45,321 bases of DNA from an uncultured Oscillospiraceae bacterium (GCA_944385665.1 CALWYB010000016.1:1-45321), one strand, 5' to 3'. Shown: positions 8,151 to 19,328, numbered from the stretch's first letter. Numbers and translations: made by a program. Notes: generated by a model from the letters alone, not told the origin.

Positions 8151-8798
8151 TTACAGATACCGCTTGGCAAAGACGGCCATGGGACGGTTGACCTGTTTGG
8201 CCACCATGCCCACGCAGAGGGCCGCTGCCACGGTGCCCTCCCGCACGCCTTCCAGCTGGTGGAGGAAGAGGAGAGACAGAGTGCTGGCGATGACCACCAA
8301 GGTCACGTCAAATCCGATCTTGGTGTTGGCAAATTTCAGGGGGAATGCCTTGCACAGGGCGAGGACCATTCCTTCGCCTGCCAGGGTCACTACGTTGGCG
8401 GTGACCTCAAAGCTGACCCCCACGCCCACCAGCAGGATTCCTACTACACACAGCACCCACTGCATGGGGTAGGAGGAGGCGGATACTCCCTGGAGCGCCC
8501 ACACGCTGAAATCGGTGAGGGCGCCGAAGATGAGGGCCACCGGCAGCTGCATGAGCTGAATGGGGTCGTACCGGCGGCGCAGAAGCAGAATTTGCAGACA
8601 GATTAGGGCTACGTGCATGGCAATGGTGGCGGTGCCTACGGTGAGGGGCGTCAGCAGGCTGAGCACATAGGGCAGGCTGGAAATGGGTGAGGTGCCCAGT
8701 CCCGCCTTGATGGAGAAGGCCACGCCAAAGGCCATGATGGTCAGCCCTACACACAAAAGCACATACCGCTTGATCTGTCCTAACACACTCGTCTTCAT
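8151..8798 (-). CDS. YczE/YitT-like membrane protein
   Basis: A 215-residue integral membrane protein with about five hydrophobic segments. The pattern FSIKAGLGTSPISSLPYVLS is characteristic of the YczE family. The function is unknown; some members sit near transport or antibiotic genes. Its ATG overlaps the stop of the upstream marR gene by four bases (ATGA), so translation is probably coupled, and it is the likely target or cargo of that regulator. GGGAGAG precedes the start. Confidence 0.8.
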   Translation of the reverse strand: MKTSVLGQIKRYVLLCVGLTIMAFGVAFSIKAGLGTSPISSLPYVLSLLTPLTVGTATIAMHVALICLQILLLRRRYDPIQLMQLPVALIFGALTDFSVWALQGVSASSYPMQWVLCVVGILLVGVGVSFEVTANVVTLAGEGMVLALCKAFPLKFANTKIGFDVTLVVIASTLSLLFLHQLEGVREGTVAAALCVGMVAKQVNRPMAVFAKRYL

Positions 8799-9229
8799 AC
8801 CAACTCTCCCTTTCTCTCCGAGGCCACGCAGGCCAGCACTGTCTCCAGCAGCGTCTCCAACTCGCTCTGCTGCTCCGGCGTCAGCTGGGCACAGGCCATA
8901 TTGTCCACTTGCTGAAACACTGCCTGTACCTTCTCTCCCAACTGCCGCCCCCGGGGAGTCAGGGAGACATAGAGGGAGCGGCGGTTGCCCTCCCGCTGGG
9001 TGCGGCAGACCAGACCATCCCGCTCCATGCGGGAGAGAATGGAGCCCACCGTGGCCTGCTCGATCTCGCAGTCGGCGGCAATGGTCTTCTGGTTGCACTC
9101 CCCCCGTGTCATGAGGCACTCCAAAATTTTAGGCTGTCCCGGAGACAGCCCCAGCTCCGCCGTCTGATTTAAAATCCGGCGATTTACATTGGTATGGGTC
9201 TTCATCAGCAGATAGTGCAGGGATTTCAC
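8795..9229 (-). CDS. MarR-family transcriptional regulator
   Basis: A 144-residue winged-helix regulator: LGLSPGQPKILECL, a recognition region CEIEQATVGSILSRMERDGLV and the wing REGNRRSLYVSLTPRG. MarR proteins bind palindromic DNA as dimers and respond to small molecules. The GTG at 9229 is preferred to the in-frame ATG at 9244 because GGAGGTG, lying inside that longer frame, is spaced eight bases before it. A palindrome overlaps its own promoter, so it probably represses itself and the following yczE-like gene. Confidence 0.85.
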   Translation of the reverse strand: MKSLHYLLMKTHTNVNRRILNQTAELGLSPGQPKILECLMTRGECNQKTIAADCEIEQATVGSILSRMERDGLVCRTQREGNRRSLYVSLTPRGRQLGEKVQAVFQQVDNMACAQLTPEQQSELETLLETVLACVASERKGELV

Positions 9230-9246
9230 GCCGCGCACCTCCATAG

Positions 9247-9300
9247 TAAGTATTCTTATTATAAACATACTTATTATAATCTTTTCCCCATAAGTGTCAA
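9247..9300 (-). promoter_or_regulatory. marR promoter with palindromic operator
   Basis: On the minus strand TTGACA (9300-9295), 16 bases, then TATAAT (9278-9273). A perfect inverted repeat TAAGTAT / ATACTTA (9247-9253 and 9267-9273, 13 bases apart) touches the end of the -10 box and covers the transcription start, a classic MarR repressor site. A 10-base direct repeat CTTATTATAA occurs twice in the same stretch. Confidence 0.75.
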
Positions 9301-9366
9301 GAGCGCTCTCCGGGGACAAATCCTTCCAAACCAGGGAATAACCGCCCTTTTTCGGGGGACGATAAA

Positions 9367-9398
9367 CGTGCCCTCTCCCTGGATTGGGAGAGGGCACG
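9367..9398. promoter_or_regulatory. Perfect 13-pair stem-loop before the tocopherol-cyclase-like gene
   Basis: Arms CGTGCCCTCTCCC and GGGAGAGGGCACG flank a six-base loop, ending 24 bases before the start codon. No T-run follows on the plus strand, so it is more likely an mRNA 5' structure than a terminator. Confidence 0.5.
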
Positions 9399-9421
9399 GA
9401 ATCTGATTGGGAGGTCCACCT

Positions 9422-10270
9422 ATGGGGAACCATTTTCGCGGCTGGTATTTTAAATGTCAATCTTCCACACAGACCCTGGCTCTCATTCCCGCCGTCCACA
9501 CCCACCAGGGCAGATCCACCTGCTCCCTGCAAATCGTGGAGGAGCAGGACCACTGGAACATCCCCCTTCCGGGGGCGGGAGAGGTCCGCTGGGACAGGCC
9601 CTGGGCCAAAATCGGGGCAAACCAATTTACGCCCCAGGGCATTTTACTGGATCTCTCATCGGAGCCGTGCCGGGCTGTGGGGCAGCTTCACTTCGGGCCG
9701 CCCACTCCGCTTCCGGGAGATATCATGGGCCCCTTCCGCTTCCTCCCCTTTCTGGAGTGCCGCCACCGGGTGTTCAGCATGCGGCACCAAGTGACAGGCC
9801 AGCTTCAGATCAACGAGCGCCTCTACCGCTTCGACCACGACCTGGGCTACATGGAGGGGGATCAGGGCCGCTCCTTTCCCCGTCGCTACCTCTGGACCCA
9901 GTGTCTGTTTCCCGAGGGATCTCTGATGCTCTCGGCCGCAGACATCCCCTTGGGGCCGGTTTCTTTCCCAGGCGTCATTGCCGCACTGTCTCTTTTTAGT
10001 AAGGTAATGATCCTTGCCACATACTGCGGAGCAAGGATTTTATCCGTTCAAGGCGGAAAAATTGCTGTAAAGCAAAAGAACTTGCTTCTAACAGCCGAGC
10101 TTTTATCGGACCCTGGGCAGCCTCTGCGGGCCCCTAAGCAGGGAAAGATGTCCCGGACCATCCGGGAAAATCTGTCCTGCCACGCCCGGTACCGCCTCTA
10201 CGACGGCGACCGCCTTCTCTGGGCCGGTGAAAGCCGCCAGGCCTCCTTTGAGTACGAGTTTCCCTCCTAA
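9422..10270 (+). CDS. Tocopherol-cyclase-like (lipocalin-type) protein
   Basis: A 282-residue protein that resembles the tocopherol cyclase-like family. The supporting features are GNHFRGWYFK at the N terminus, then HWNIPLPG, and the hallmark EGDQGRSFPRRYLWTQ (about residues 145-160). In photosynthetic organisms the family cyclises prenylquinols, but many Firmicutes carry uncharacterised relatives, and no tocopherol pathway is expected here; a role with some lipid or quinol is only a guess. The ATG at 9422 has GGGAGGT upstream. It is a lone plus-strand gene between the marR unit and convergent bioB, ending four bases before the bioB stop. Confidence 0.65.
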   Translation: MGNHFRGWYFKCQSSTQTLALIPAVHTHQGRSTCSLQIVEEQDHWNIPLPGAGEVRWDRPWAKIGANQFTPQGILLDLSSEPCRAVGQLHFGPPTPLPGDIMGPFRFLPFLECRHRVFSMRHQVTGQLQINERLYRFDHDLGYMEGDQGRSFPRRYLWTQCLFPEGSLMLSAADIPLGPVSFPGVIAALSLFSKVMILATYCGARILSVQGGKIAVKQKNLLLTAELLSDPGQPLRAPKQGKMSRTIRENLSCHARYRLYDGDRLLWAGESRQASFEYEFPS

Positions 10271-10273
10271 GGG

Positions 10274-11239
10274 TCACAGCCGGACCGTGTAGCCCAGCCC
10301 CTTCAGCATCTCCCGATCCCGCTGCACCGTGATCCCCGCCGTAGTCAGCATATCCCCGGAGATGGCTGCGTTGGAGCCGGAGCGGAAGCAGCGCTGCCCC
10401 TTATCCGCCAGCAGGCCACGGCCGCCGGCCAGGCGGATGTTCCCGTCCGGAATCAGGAAGCGGAAAATAGCCACCACCCGGCGCAGCTCCTCCTCGGTGA
10501 GGACGGGATTGTGCTCATAGGGCGTACCGGGGATGGGGTTGAGGAGATTGACCGGCACCGACTTCACCCCCAGCTCCCGGGCGGTGAGCACCATATCGAT
10601 CCGGTCCTCCATAGTCTCCCCCAGTCCGATGATGCCGCCGGAGCAGACAGACAGTCCCGCCCGCTGGGCTGCCTTTATGGTGGCAATCTTCTCATCATAC
10701 GTATGGGTGGTACACACCTGAGGAAAGTAGCGCCGGGAGGATTCCAGGTTGCAGTGGACCCGGGAGGCCCCCGCCTCCTTCAGCTTTCGGAAGGCCTCCT
10801 CCCCCAGCAGGCCGAAGGAGACACATACCGCAATGCCCACCTGCTCCCGGATGGCCCGGACGCTCTCGCAGACCTGGTCCACCTCCCGGTCGGACAGTTT
10901 GCGGCCCGAGGTAACAATGGAGTAGCGCAGCACTCCCTGACGCTTGTTCTCCGCTGCCCCCTTCACCAGCTCCTCTGTGGAGAGCAGGGGGTAGCTCTCC
11001 TCCAGATTGGTGTGGTAGTGGGCGCTCTGGGCGCAGTACTTACAGTCCTCCGAACACCTGCCGCACTTGCCGTTGATGATGGTACACAGGTCAAACCGGT
11101 CGCCGCAGAAGTGCTCCCGCAGCTGGTCCGCCGCCTGGGCCAACTCCTCCAGAGGGGCTTCTGTCAGCTCCAGCGCCTCCTCTCGGGTCACTTCTCCCCC
11201 GGCCAACACCTTCTTTTTGAGTTCCTCTACGATCGTCAT
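10274..11239 (-). CDS. bioB: Biotin synthase BioB
   Basis: A 321-residue radical SAM enzyme that inserts sulfur into dethiobiotin. The 4Fe-4S/SAM motif CSEDCKYC (C62, C66, C69) sits in GKCGRCSEDCKYCAQSAHYH, and CNLESSRRYFPQVCTTHTYD and IRLAGGRG are biotin-synthase signatures. The length is normal. GGGAGGAA precedes the ATG. A BirA-type operator lies 19 bases upstream, so biotin-dependent repression is likely. No other biotin genes are in the window. Confidence 0.95.
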   Translation of the reverse strand: MTIVEELKKKVLAGGEVTREEALELTEAPLEELAQAADQLREHFCGDRFDLCTIINGKCGRCSEDCKYCAQSAHYHTNLEESYPLLSTEELVKGAAENKRQGVLRYSIVTSGRKLSDREVDQVCESVRAIREQVGIAVCVSFGLLGEEAFRKLKEAGASRVHCNLESSRRYFPQVCTTHTYDEKIATIKAAQRAGLSVCSGGIIGLGETMEDRIDMVLTARELGVKSVPVNLLNPIPGTPYEHNPVLTEEELRRVVAIFRFLIPDGNIRLAGGRGLLADKGQRCFRSGSNAAISGDMLTTAGITVQRDREMLKGLGYTVRL

Positions 11240-11257
11240 AGCTCTGTTCCTCCCATT

Positions 11258-11286
11258 TGTAAACTTTTGATGTAATTCAGTTTACA
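11258..11286 (-). promoter_or_regulatory. BirA operator upstream of bioB
   Basis: TGTAAAC and GTTTACA form a perfect seven-base inverted repeat spaced 15 bases, matching the BirA biotin-operator pattern of Firmicutes. It lies between the promoter and the bioB ribosome site. Confidence 0.85.
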
Positions 11287-11290
11287 TTAG

Positions 11291-11319
11291 AGTGTAAGCC
11301 GTCCCATCCCTATTGTCAA
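11291..11319 (-). promoter_or_regulatory. bioB promoter
   Basis: On the minus strand TTGACA (11319-11314), 17 bases, TACACT (11296-11291). Transcription would start inside the BirA operator. Confidence 0.7.
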
Positions 11320-11428
11320 CCTTTTTCTTTTCCTAGTTGTCATTCCTGCCTTCTGCCGGCCCGACCCTTTTCTTAAGAAGCATCCTGTTTTTTATCGAAT
11401 TTTTAAGGAAAGAACAGCGGATTTGACC

Positions 11429-11457
11429 TTGTTTCTTTCCCCTTCCCGTGTTATACT
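11429..11457 (+). promoter_or_regulatory. uppP promoter
   Basis: TTGTTT and TATACT are separated by 17 bases, about 70 bases before the uppP start codon. Confidence 0.55.
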
Positions 11458-11524
11458 TTGCACTCGGTTAATGTGTTTCAAGCAGACACAGCAAGAACAA
11501 CACACGTTGGAAAGGAATTTTGCC

Positions 11525-12379
11525 ATGTTGATTGTGGAACTGCTGAAGTCCTTCTTCCTGGGCGTGGTGGAGGGCATCACCGAGTGGCTGCCCATCAGCT
11601 CCACCGGCCATCTCATCCTGGTGGACGAATTCGTCAAACTGAATGTCACCACCGAGTTTATGGATATGTACCGCTATGTGATCCAGTTGGGCGCCATTTT
11701 GGCGGTGCTGGTCCTGTTTTTCCATAAGCTCAACCCCTTCTCCCCCCGAAAAAATGCCCATCAGAAGCGGCAGACCTGGAACCTGTGGGCTCTGGTGGTG
11801 CTGGCCTGCATCCCCTCCGCCGCGGTGGGTCTGCCCCTCAACGACTGGATGGATGAGCACCTGATGAACCCCTGGGTGGTGGCTGCCGCCCTCATCGTTT
11901 ACGGCGTTGGCTTCCTCATCATTGAAAACCGCCGCCGCACCCCCGCCATCCGCCGCACCAGCGACCTCACCTGGCAGACCGCCCTGTGCATCGGCCTGTT
12001 CCAGACCCTGTCCATCATCCCCGGCACCTCCCGCTCCGGCGCCACCATTCTGGGCGCCATCATTCTGGGCTGTGCCCGGCCAGTGGCTGCGGAGTTCTCT
12101 TTCTTCCTGGCCATTCCCACCATGGTGGGTGTGAGCATCCTAAAGCTGGGCAAATTCTTTGCCGAAAAGATCTCCGCCGGTCAAGCCCTGTTTACTGGCG
12201 AGGAGGCCGCCATCCTGGCCGTAGGCTTTGTGGTCTCCTTTGTCATTTCTCTGCTGTGCATCCGCTTCCTCATGGACTTTGTAAAGAAGCACGACTTCAA
12301 GCCCTTTGGCTGGTACCGCATCGTCCTGGGCATTCTGGTGCTGCTGTTCTTCGGCGTTCGGGCGCTGATGGGCGCGTAA
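11525..12379 (+). CDS. uppP: Undecaprenyl-diphosphatase UppP/BacA
   Basis: A 284-residue membrane enzyme that dephosphorylates undecaprenyl diphosphate to recycle the peptidoglycan lipid carrier; it confers bacitracin tolerance. The two signature regions are present: [15 protein letters not shown] near the N terminus and [10 protein letters not shown] mid-protein. About seven to eight hydrophobic segments follow the family plan. The ATG at 11525 has AAGGA upstream; the open frame before it reads through the promoter and is rejected. It is monocistronic, ended by a strong bidirectional terminator shared with pyrG. Confidence 0.94.
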   Translation: MLIVELLKSFFLGVVEGITEWLPISSTGHLILVDEFVKLNVTTEFMDMYRYVIQLGAILAVLVLFFHKLNPFSPRKNAHQKRQTWNLWALVVLACIPSAAVGLPLNDWMDEHLMNPWVVAAALIVYGVGFLIIENRRRTPAIRRTSDLTWQTALCIGLFQTLSIIPGTSRSGATILGAIILGCARPVAAEFSFFLAIPTMVGVSILKLGKFFAEKISAGQALFTGEEAAILAVGFVVSFVISLLCIRFLMDFVKKHDFKPFGWYRIVLGILVLLFFGVRALMGA

Positions 12380-12400
12380 TTTCTGCCTACATAACTATAT

Positions 12401-12436
12401 AAAAAAATGTCCGCTCCCTGTGGGAGCGGACATTTT

Positions 12437-12439
<3 letters not shown>
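12401..12439. terminator. Bidirectional terminator between uppP and pyrG
   Basis: A perfect 12-pair stem (12407-12418 with 12422-12433) with a TGT loop is flanked by seven A on one side and six T on the other. It serves uppP on the plus strand and the glnN-asnB-purF-pyrG operon on the minus strand, overlapping the pyrG stop codon. Confidence 0.92.
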
Positions 12440-14080
<1,641 letters not shown>

Positions 14081-15520
14081 TTACGGCTTGCAGGGAATTT
14101 TATACTCAAAACGGTCCTTCTCCCCGCTCTGGGGAATGGATGTGGGATAGCCCCCGCCAAAGCAGGCGGTGCAGAAGCCCATCTCCCGGCCTGCCAGGGC
14201 GCGGGTGTGCTCCAGGCTGAGATAGCCCAGGGAGTCCACCCCGATGATCTGGGCGATCTCCTCCACGGTGTGGTGGTTGGCGATCAGATTCTCTCCGCTG
14301 TCGATATCCGTGCCATAATAGCAGGGCGCCACAAAGGGAGGGGCGCTGACCCGCATGTGGATCTCCTTGGCGCCCGCCCGGCGGAGCATGGAAATGGTGC
14401 GCCGGCAGGTGGTGCCACGGACGATGGAGTCATCGATGAGAACCACTCTCTTGCCCTCCACCGCCTCCTTCACCGGGTTGAGCTTCAGGTCTACGCCCTC
14501 TTCCCGCATAGCCTGGGTCGGGGCAATGAAGGTACGGCCCACATACCGATTCTTGGTAAAACCGATGGCATAGGGAATGCCCGAGGCCTTGGCGTAGCCC
14601 AGGGCAGCGTCCAGGCCGGAATCGGGCACGCCGATGACCACGTCCGCCTCCACCGGGTGCTCTTCAGCCAGGAAAGCCCCGGCCCGCTCCCGGGCCATGC
14701 TCACACTGCACCCCTGGATCACCGAGTCGGGACGGGCAAAGTAAATGAGCTCAAACACGCAAAGGTGGGGCGCAGTCCTTCCACAATGACTTGTGTCGGT
14801 CCGCACCCCTTGGGCGTCAGCCACCACGATCTCCCCCGGCAGCAGGTCCCGCTCCAGCTTGGCACCTACCGCGTCCAGCGCGCAGGACTCCGAGGCAAAG
14901 ACCACGCTTCCATCCTCCCGTCTGCCCATGCAAAGCGGCCGGAACCCCATGGGGTCCCGGGCCGCGATGAGCTTGGCCGGGGAGGAAATGACCAGAGAAT
15001 AGGCTCCTTCCAGACGGTCCATGGCGGCGGAGACGGCCGCCTCAATGGAGGGCTGACGCAGCCGCTCCTGGACGATCAGGTAGGCGATGACTTCCGAGTC
15101 GGTGGTGGTATGAAAGATGGAGCCCCGCTCCTCCAGCTCCCGGCGCAGGGGCATGGAGTTGGTCAGGTTTCCGTTGTGAGCCAGGGCCATACGGCCCTTG
15201 AAGTGGTTGATGACAATGGGCTGTACGTTTCGCTTGTGGTCAGATCCAGTAGTGGCGTAGCGCACATGGCCCACGGCGATGTTCCCCTCCCCCAGCGAAT
15301 GCAGCCGCTGGGGAGGAAACACTTCGCTGACCAGTCCCACATCGCAGCAGGACGTAAAGACTCCCTGGTCGTTGACCACGATACCGGCGCTTTCCTGGCC
15401 CCGGTGCTGCAGGGCAAACAGGCCGTAATAGGTCAGGCTGGCCACGTCCTGACGCTTTTGGCTGCATACCCCAAACACGCCGCACTCCTCATGGAGATGC
15501 CGCTCTTCCCTCCACATCAT
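14081..15520 (-). CDS. purF: Amidophosphoribosyltransferase PurF
   Basis: A 479-residue enzyme catalysing the first step of purine synthesis from PRPP and glutamine. Cys13 in HEECGVFGVC is the glutaminase nucleophile after removal of a 12-residue propeptide. The PRPP loop is VVLIDDSIVRGTT (359-371). Cysteines 254, 400, 450 and 453 match the 4Fe-4S ligands of the B. subtilis-type, oxygen-labile enzyme. Of several ATGs, 15520 is chosen because GGAGGGA is eight bases upstream. It lies 28 bases after asnB and far from any other pur gene, which is unusual, as purF is normally in the pur operon. Confidence 0.94.
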   Translation of the reverse strand: MMWREERHLHEECGVFGVCSQKRQDVASLTYYGLFALQHRGQESAGIVVNDQGVFTSCCDVGLVSEVFPPQRLHSLGEGNIAVGHVRYATTGSDHKRNVQPIVINHFKGRMALAHNGNLTNSMPLRRELEERGSIFHTTTDSEVIAYLIVQERLRQPSIEAAVSAAMDRLEGAYSLVISSPAKLIAARDPMGFRPLCMGRREDGSVVFASESCALDAVGAKLERDLLPGEIVVADAQGVRTDTSHCGRTAPHLCVFELIYFARPDSVIQGCSVSMARERAGAFLAEEHPVEADVVIGVPDSGLDAALGYAKASGIPYAIGFTKNRYVGRTFIAPTQAMREEGVDLKLNPVKEAVEGKRVVLIDDSIVRGTTCRRTISMLRRAGAKEIHMRVSAPPFVAPCYYGTDIDSGENLIANHHTVEEIAQIIGVDSLGYLSLEHTRALAGREMGFCTACFGGGYPTSIPQSGEKDRFEYKIPCKP

Positions 15521-15548
15521 GTTCATTCCCTCCATGCTGTATCTTCTC

Positions 15549-17126
15549 TTACAGTCCGCTGGCTCCGTAGTTGGACAGGACCCGGGCAGAGGGGTCATCC
15601 ACGTCGCAGCCCTCCCAGCTCTTGTTGGGCATCCAGAAGCCGGCAATCATCTCCGCCTGACCGGGATAGTACTTCTCAAAGAGCTCCCGGTACAGCAAAG
15701 ACTCCTTGGTGAAGGGCTGGGCATAGATGTACGCCTTGCGCTTCTCCTCAAACTCTTCCTGGGTGTAATAGCTCTCCGCATAATCTTTCAGATCGTTGAC
15801 CAGGGAGTGGCCCACCGCGTCGGAGAAGGCAGCCTTCTCCCGGTAAAGGATGTTGGTGGGCAGATAGTCCCCCTCAAAGGCCCGGCGCAGCAGGTACTTG
15901 CCCTTGCCGTAGTGGTTGCGCTTCTTCTCCGGGTCGATGGACATGACGTAGTGGACAAAGTCCAGATCGCCGAAGGGCACCCGGGCCTCCAGAGAGTTGA
16001 CCGAGATACACCGGTCGGCCCGGAGCACGTCGTACATGTGCAGCTCCCGGATCCGCTTCTCCGCCTCCCGCTGGAACTCCTGAGCGGAGGGAGCGAAGTC
16101 GGTGTACTTATACCCGAACAGCTCGTCGGAGATCTCGCCGGTGAGCAGCACCCGGATGTCGGTCTGCTCATGGATGGCCTTGCACACCAGGTACATGCCG
16201 ATGCTGGCCCGGATGGTGGTGATGTCGTAGGTTCCCAGCAGGGCCACCACCGGCTCCAGCGCCTGGATCACATCGTCCTTGTTGATGATGACCTCGGTGT
16301 GGTCGCTGCCGATGTACTCAGCCACCTCCCGGGCGTACTTCAGGTCGATGGCGTCGGTGTCCATGCCGATGGCAAAGGTACGGATGGGCTTGGAGCTCTT
16401 CTTGGCGGCGATGGCGCACACCAGGGAGGAGTCCAGACCGCCGCTGAGCAGGAAGCCCACCTTGGCGTCGGCCACCAGACGCTTGTCCACGCCGGCAATC
16501 AGTTTCTCCCGGATGTTCTTGCAGATGGTGTCCAGATCGTCATAGACCACCCGGTCCACCCGGGTCATATCCGCATAGCGCACAAACGCTCCGTCCTTGT
16601 AGTAATGTCCCGGAGGGAAGGGGGCAATCTTGTCCACCAGGCCCACCAGGTTCTTGGGCTCGCTGGCAAAGACCATCACGCCTTTCTCATCCCTGCCGTA
16701 GTACAAGGGCCGGATGCCGATGGGGTCACGGGCGGCTACATAACTGCCGCTCTCCGCATCAAAAAGGATACAGGCGAACTCGGCGTCCAGCATACGGAAC
16801 ATGTCGGTGCCGTACTCCCGGTATAGGGGCAACAGCACCTCGCAGTCGGAATCGCTGACGAAGGTGTACTTATCTTCCAGCTTCTTGCGCAGGGCATCAA
16901 AGCCATAAATCTCGCCGTTGCAGACCACATAGCTGCCGTCCAGTTCAAAGGGCTGCATTCCTTCGGGCCGGGGGTCCATAATGGCCAGACGGTGGAAGCC
17001 TATCAGCCCCATGCCGGTATCCACGATCCGGGTATCGTCGGGACCACGGGACAGGGTTCGATCAAAGTACTTTCGGAAGGTCTCATAATCCAGACCAGAT
17101 CCGCAATATCCCATAATAGAACACAT
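15549..17126 (-). CDS. asnB: Asparagine synthase (glutamine-hydrolysing) AsnB
   Basis: A 525-residue enzyme making asparagine from aspartate, ATP and glutamine. Cys2 of MCSIMGYCG is the N-terminal nucleophile of the class II glutaminase domain (RGPDD, CNGEIYG follow), and the synthetase domain has the pyrophosphatase loop SGGLDSS (228-234) and EARVPFGD. GGAGG is eight bases before the ATG at 17126. It begins 17 bases after glnN, so both are read from one transcript. Confidence 0.93.
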   Translation of the reverse strand: MCSIMGYCGSGLDYETFRKYFDRTLSRGPDDTRIVDTGMGLIGFHRLAIMDPRPEGMQPFELDGSYVVCNGEIYGFDALRKKLEDKYTFVSDSDCEVLLPLYREYGTDMFRMLDAEFACILFDAESGSYVAARDPIGIRPLYYGRDEKGVMVFASEPKNLVGLVDKIAPFPPGHYYKDGAFVRYADMTRVDRVVYDDLDTICKNIREKLIAGVDKRLVADAKVGFLLSGGLDSSLVCAIAAKKSSKPIRTFAIGMDTDAIDLKYAREVAEYIGSDHTEVIINKDDVIQALEPVVALLGTYDITTIRASIGMYLVCKAIHEQTDIRVLLTGEISDELFGYKYTDFAPSAQEFQREAEKRIRELHMYDVLRADRCISVNSLEARVPFGDLDFVHYVMSIDPEKKRNHYGKGKYLLRRAFEGDYLPTNILYREKAAFSDAVGHSLVNDLKDYAESYYTQEEFEEKRKAYIYAQPFTKESLLYRELFEKYYPGQAEMIAGFWMPNKSWEGCDVDDPSARVLSNYGASGL

Positions 17127-17143
17127 TGGTAATTCCTCCTTGA

Positions 17144-19243
17144 TTAACGCACGCCGAACAGCAGCTCCCCGTAGCTGGGGAAGGGCCAATATTTCTTTGC
17201 TGTCAGCGTCTCCGCCTCGTCTGCCGCCGCCCGCAGGCTGCACATGCTGGGAAGGATCTCATCCCGCACATAGTTTGCCTGGTCGGCGACCTGTGTTTCA
17301 TCTCCTAAATGCACCATGGCCAGTTCCAGATCATCGGTGCGCTGGGCGATCTGGTCGGTAAGCCGGGACAGCTTACTCACCAACCCCGCCTCATAGCCGC
17401 AACTGAGCCCCACGGCTACTGCCCGCTTGGCCGCTGCCGCCGAGGCCACCGAAGCGGTGTACTCCTCCACAGCGGGCAGGATCTCTTTGCGGGCCATATC
17501 GATCATAGTCAGCGCCTCAATGCTCACCGTCTTGGTATAGCTCTCCAGCATGATCTCACAGCGGGAGCGGAGCTCCGCGGGGGAAAAGACCTTGTGGCCG
17601 GTGAGCAGGGCGGTATTTTTCTCATTGAGCAGGCAGGGCACACAGTCTGGGGTGGTGCGGAGATTCAGCAGTCCCCGCTCCTGGGTGGCCTCCCGGATCC
17701 AGGCCTCGTCATAGCCGTTGCCGTTGAAAATGATCCGCTTATGCTTGTGAACCACTTCCCGAATCAAGTCGTGAAGGACCTGGTTTCGGTCCTCTTCCGT
17801 CTGCTCCAGGCGGTCGGCATACTCCTTCAAGGACTGGGCCACCGCCGTATTGAGCATCATATTGGCACAGGAAATGGAATTGGAAGAACCCAGCATACGG
17901 AACTCAAACTTATTGCCGGTAAAGGCAAAGGGCGAGGTCCGGTTTCGGTCCGTGGCGTCCCGGGGGAACCGGGGCAGGGTGTGGACCCCCAGCTTCATCT
18001 GAGTGGGCTCCACGCCGGCATAGGGGGTGTCCGTCTCAATGGCTTCCAGGATGGCGGTGAGCTCATCCCCCAGGAAGACGGATACTACCGCGGGAGGCGC
18101 CTCATGGGCACCCAACCGGTGATCGTTGCCGGCGGTGGCCACCGACATGCGCAGCAGGTCCTGGTAGTCGTCCACCGCCTGGATCACCGCGCACAAAAAC
18201 ACCAAGAACTGGGCGTTTTCATGGGGAGTATCCCCGGGAGAGAGAAGATTTACTCCTGTATCGGTGGAAATGGACCAGTTGTTGTGCTTGCCGCTGCCGT
18301 TAACCCCGGCGAAGGGTTTTTCGTGGAGCAGACACACCAGGCCGTGGCGGGCGGCCACCTTCTGCATGATCTCCATGGTCAGCTGGTTGTGGTCGGCGGC
18401 AATATTGGTTGTGGTGTAGATGGGAGCCAACTCGTGCTGGGCAGGGGCCACCTCGTTGTGCTTGGTCTTGGCCAGAATGCCCAGCTTCCACAGCTCCTCA
18501 TCCAGCTCCTTCATGTAGGCAGCCACCCGGGGCTTGATGGAGCCGAAGTAATGGTCATCCAGCTCCTGTCCCTTGGGAGGACGGGCACCAAAGAGGGTGC
18601 GCCCGGTGTAGATGAGGTCCGGGCGGCGGTCGTAGAGCGCTTTGTCCACCAAAAAGTATTCCTGCTCCGGCCCTACACAGGTGCGCACATACTTTACCGT
18701 GTCATTGCCCATCAAATGCAGCACCCGCAGGGCCTGCTTATTGAGGGCCTGCATGGAGCGAAGCAAGGGGGTCTTCTTGTCCAGCGCCTCTCCCCCATAG
18801 GAGCAGAAGGCGGTGGGGATACACAGGGTATCGTCCTTAATAAAGGCATAGGAGGTAGGATCCCACGCGGTATACCCTCTGGCCTCAAAGGTGGCTCTCA
18901 GGCCGCCGGAGGGAAAGGAGGAGGCATCGGGTTCACCCCGGATCAGCTCCTTGCCGGAAAACTCCATGATGACCCGCCCGTCAGGGGCAGGGGTAATGAA
19001 GCTGTCGTGCTTCTCCGCCGTGATCCCAGTCATGGGCTGGAACCAGTGAGTAAAATGGGTGGCGCCCTGTTCCACGGCCCAGTCCTTCATGGCCTGGGCC
19101 ACCGCATTGGCCACGGACAAATTCAGCTTGGCCCCCTCGTCCATGGTTTTGCGCAGCGATTCATACACCGGCTGGGACAGTCTGGCCTTCATGACACGGT
19201 CATCAAAGGCCTTGCACCCAAAGTACTCCGGCACGGTCATCAT
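17144..19243 (-). CDS. glnN: Type III glutamine synthetase GlnN
   Basis: A 699-residue glutamine synthetase of the large GSIII class (usual length about 700), condensing ammonia and glutamate with ATP. Recognisable blocks are [30 protein letters not shown] (substrate and metal region), [15 protein letters not shown] and [13 protein letters not shown]. The ATG at 19243 follows GAGGTGA. It is the first gene of glnN-asnB-purF-pyrG and is divergent from a second glutamine synthetase gene. Its leader is almost entirely a terminator hairpin, so read-through must be regulated. Confidence 0.95.
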   Translation of the reverse strand: MMTVPEYFGCKAFDDRVMKARLSQPVYESLRKTMDEGAKLNLSVANAVAQAMKDWAVEQGATHFTHWFQPMTGITAEKHDSFITPAPDGRVIMEFSGKELIRGEPDASSFPSGGLRATFEARGYTAWDPTSYAFIKDDTLCIPTAFCSYGGEALDKKTPLLRSMQALNKQALRVLHLMGNDTVKYVRTCVGPEQEYFLVDKALYDRRPDLIYTGRTLFGARPPKGQELDDHYFGSIKPRVAAYMKELDEELWKLGILAKTKHNEVAPAQHELAPIYTTTNIAADHNQLTMEIMQKVAARHGLVCLLHEKPFAGVNGSGKHNNWSISTDTGVNLLSPGDTPHENAQFLVFLCAVIQAVDDYQDLLRMSVATAGNDHRLGAHEAPPAVVSVFLGDELTAILEAIETDTPYAGVEPTQMKLGVHTLPRFPRDATDRNRTSPFAFTGNKFEFRMLGSSNSISCANMMLNTAVAQSLKEYADRLEQTEEDRNQVLHDLIREVVHKHKRIIFNGNGYDEAWIREATQERGLLNLRTTPDCVPCLLNEKNTALLTGHKVFSPAELRSRCEIMLESYTKTVSIEALTMIDMARKEILPAVEEYTASVASAAAAKRAVAVGLSCGYEAGLVSKLSRLTDQIAQRTDDLELAMVHLGDETQVADQANYVRDEILPSMCSLRAAADEAETLTAKKYWPFPSYGELLFGVR

Positions 19244-19267
19244 GTTGACTCACCTCTTTCATAAAGT

Positions 19268-19316
19268 AAAAAAAGGCGATGGTGCCCTAGAACATCACGT
19301 CCAAGACACCATCGTC
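19268..19316 (-). terminator. Leader terminator (attenuator) of the glnN operon
   Basis: Reading on the minus strand, the transcript starting near 19322 folds at once into a stem of about 17 pairs (arms near 19316-19299 and 19293-19276) followed by seven T (plus-strand A 19268-19274), before the glnN ribosome site. The 5' arm can instead form AAGAC-GATGGT-GTCTT, a five-pair stem with a six-base loop that excludes the terminator. This is attenuator geometry; the trigger is not visible. Confidence 0.7.
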
Positions 19317-19328
19317 TTTGATGGGCAT

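Noticed and set aside
15519-16826. Long plus-strand frame opposite asnB
   Set aside because: No domain resemblance; it mirrors the asnB codon pattern.
17309-19264. A 651-codon plus-strand frame opposite glnN
   Set aside because: Low-complexity, glycine-rich translation with no motif; glnN on the other strand is unambiguous.
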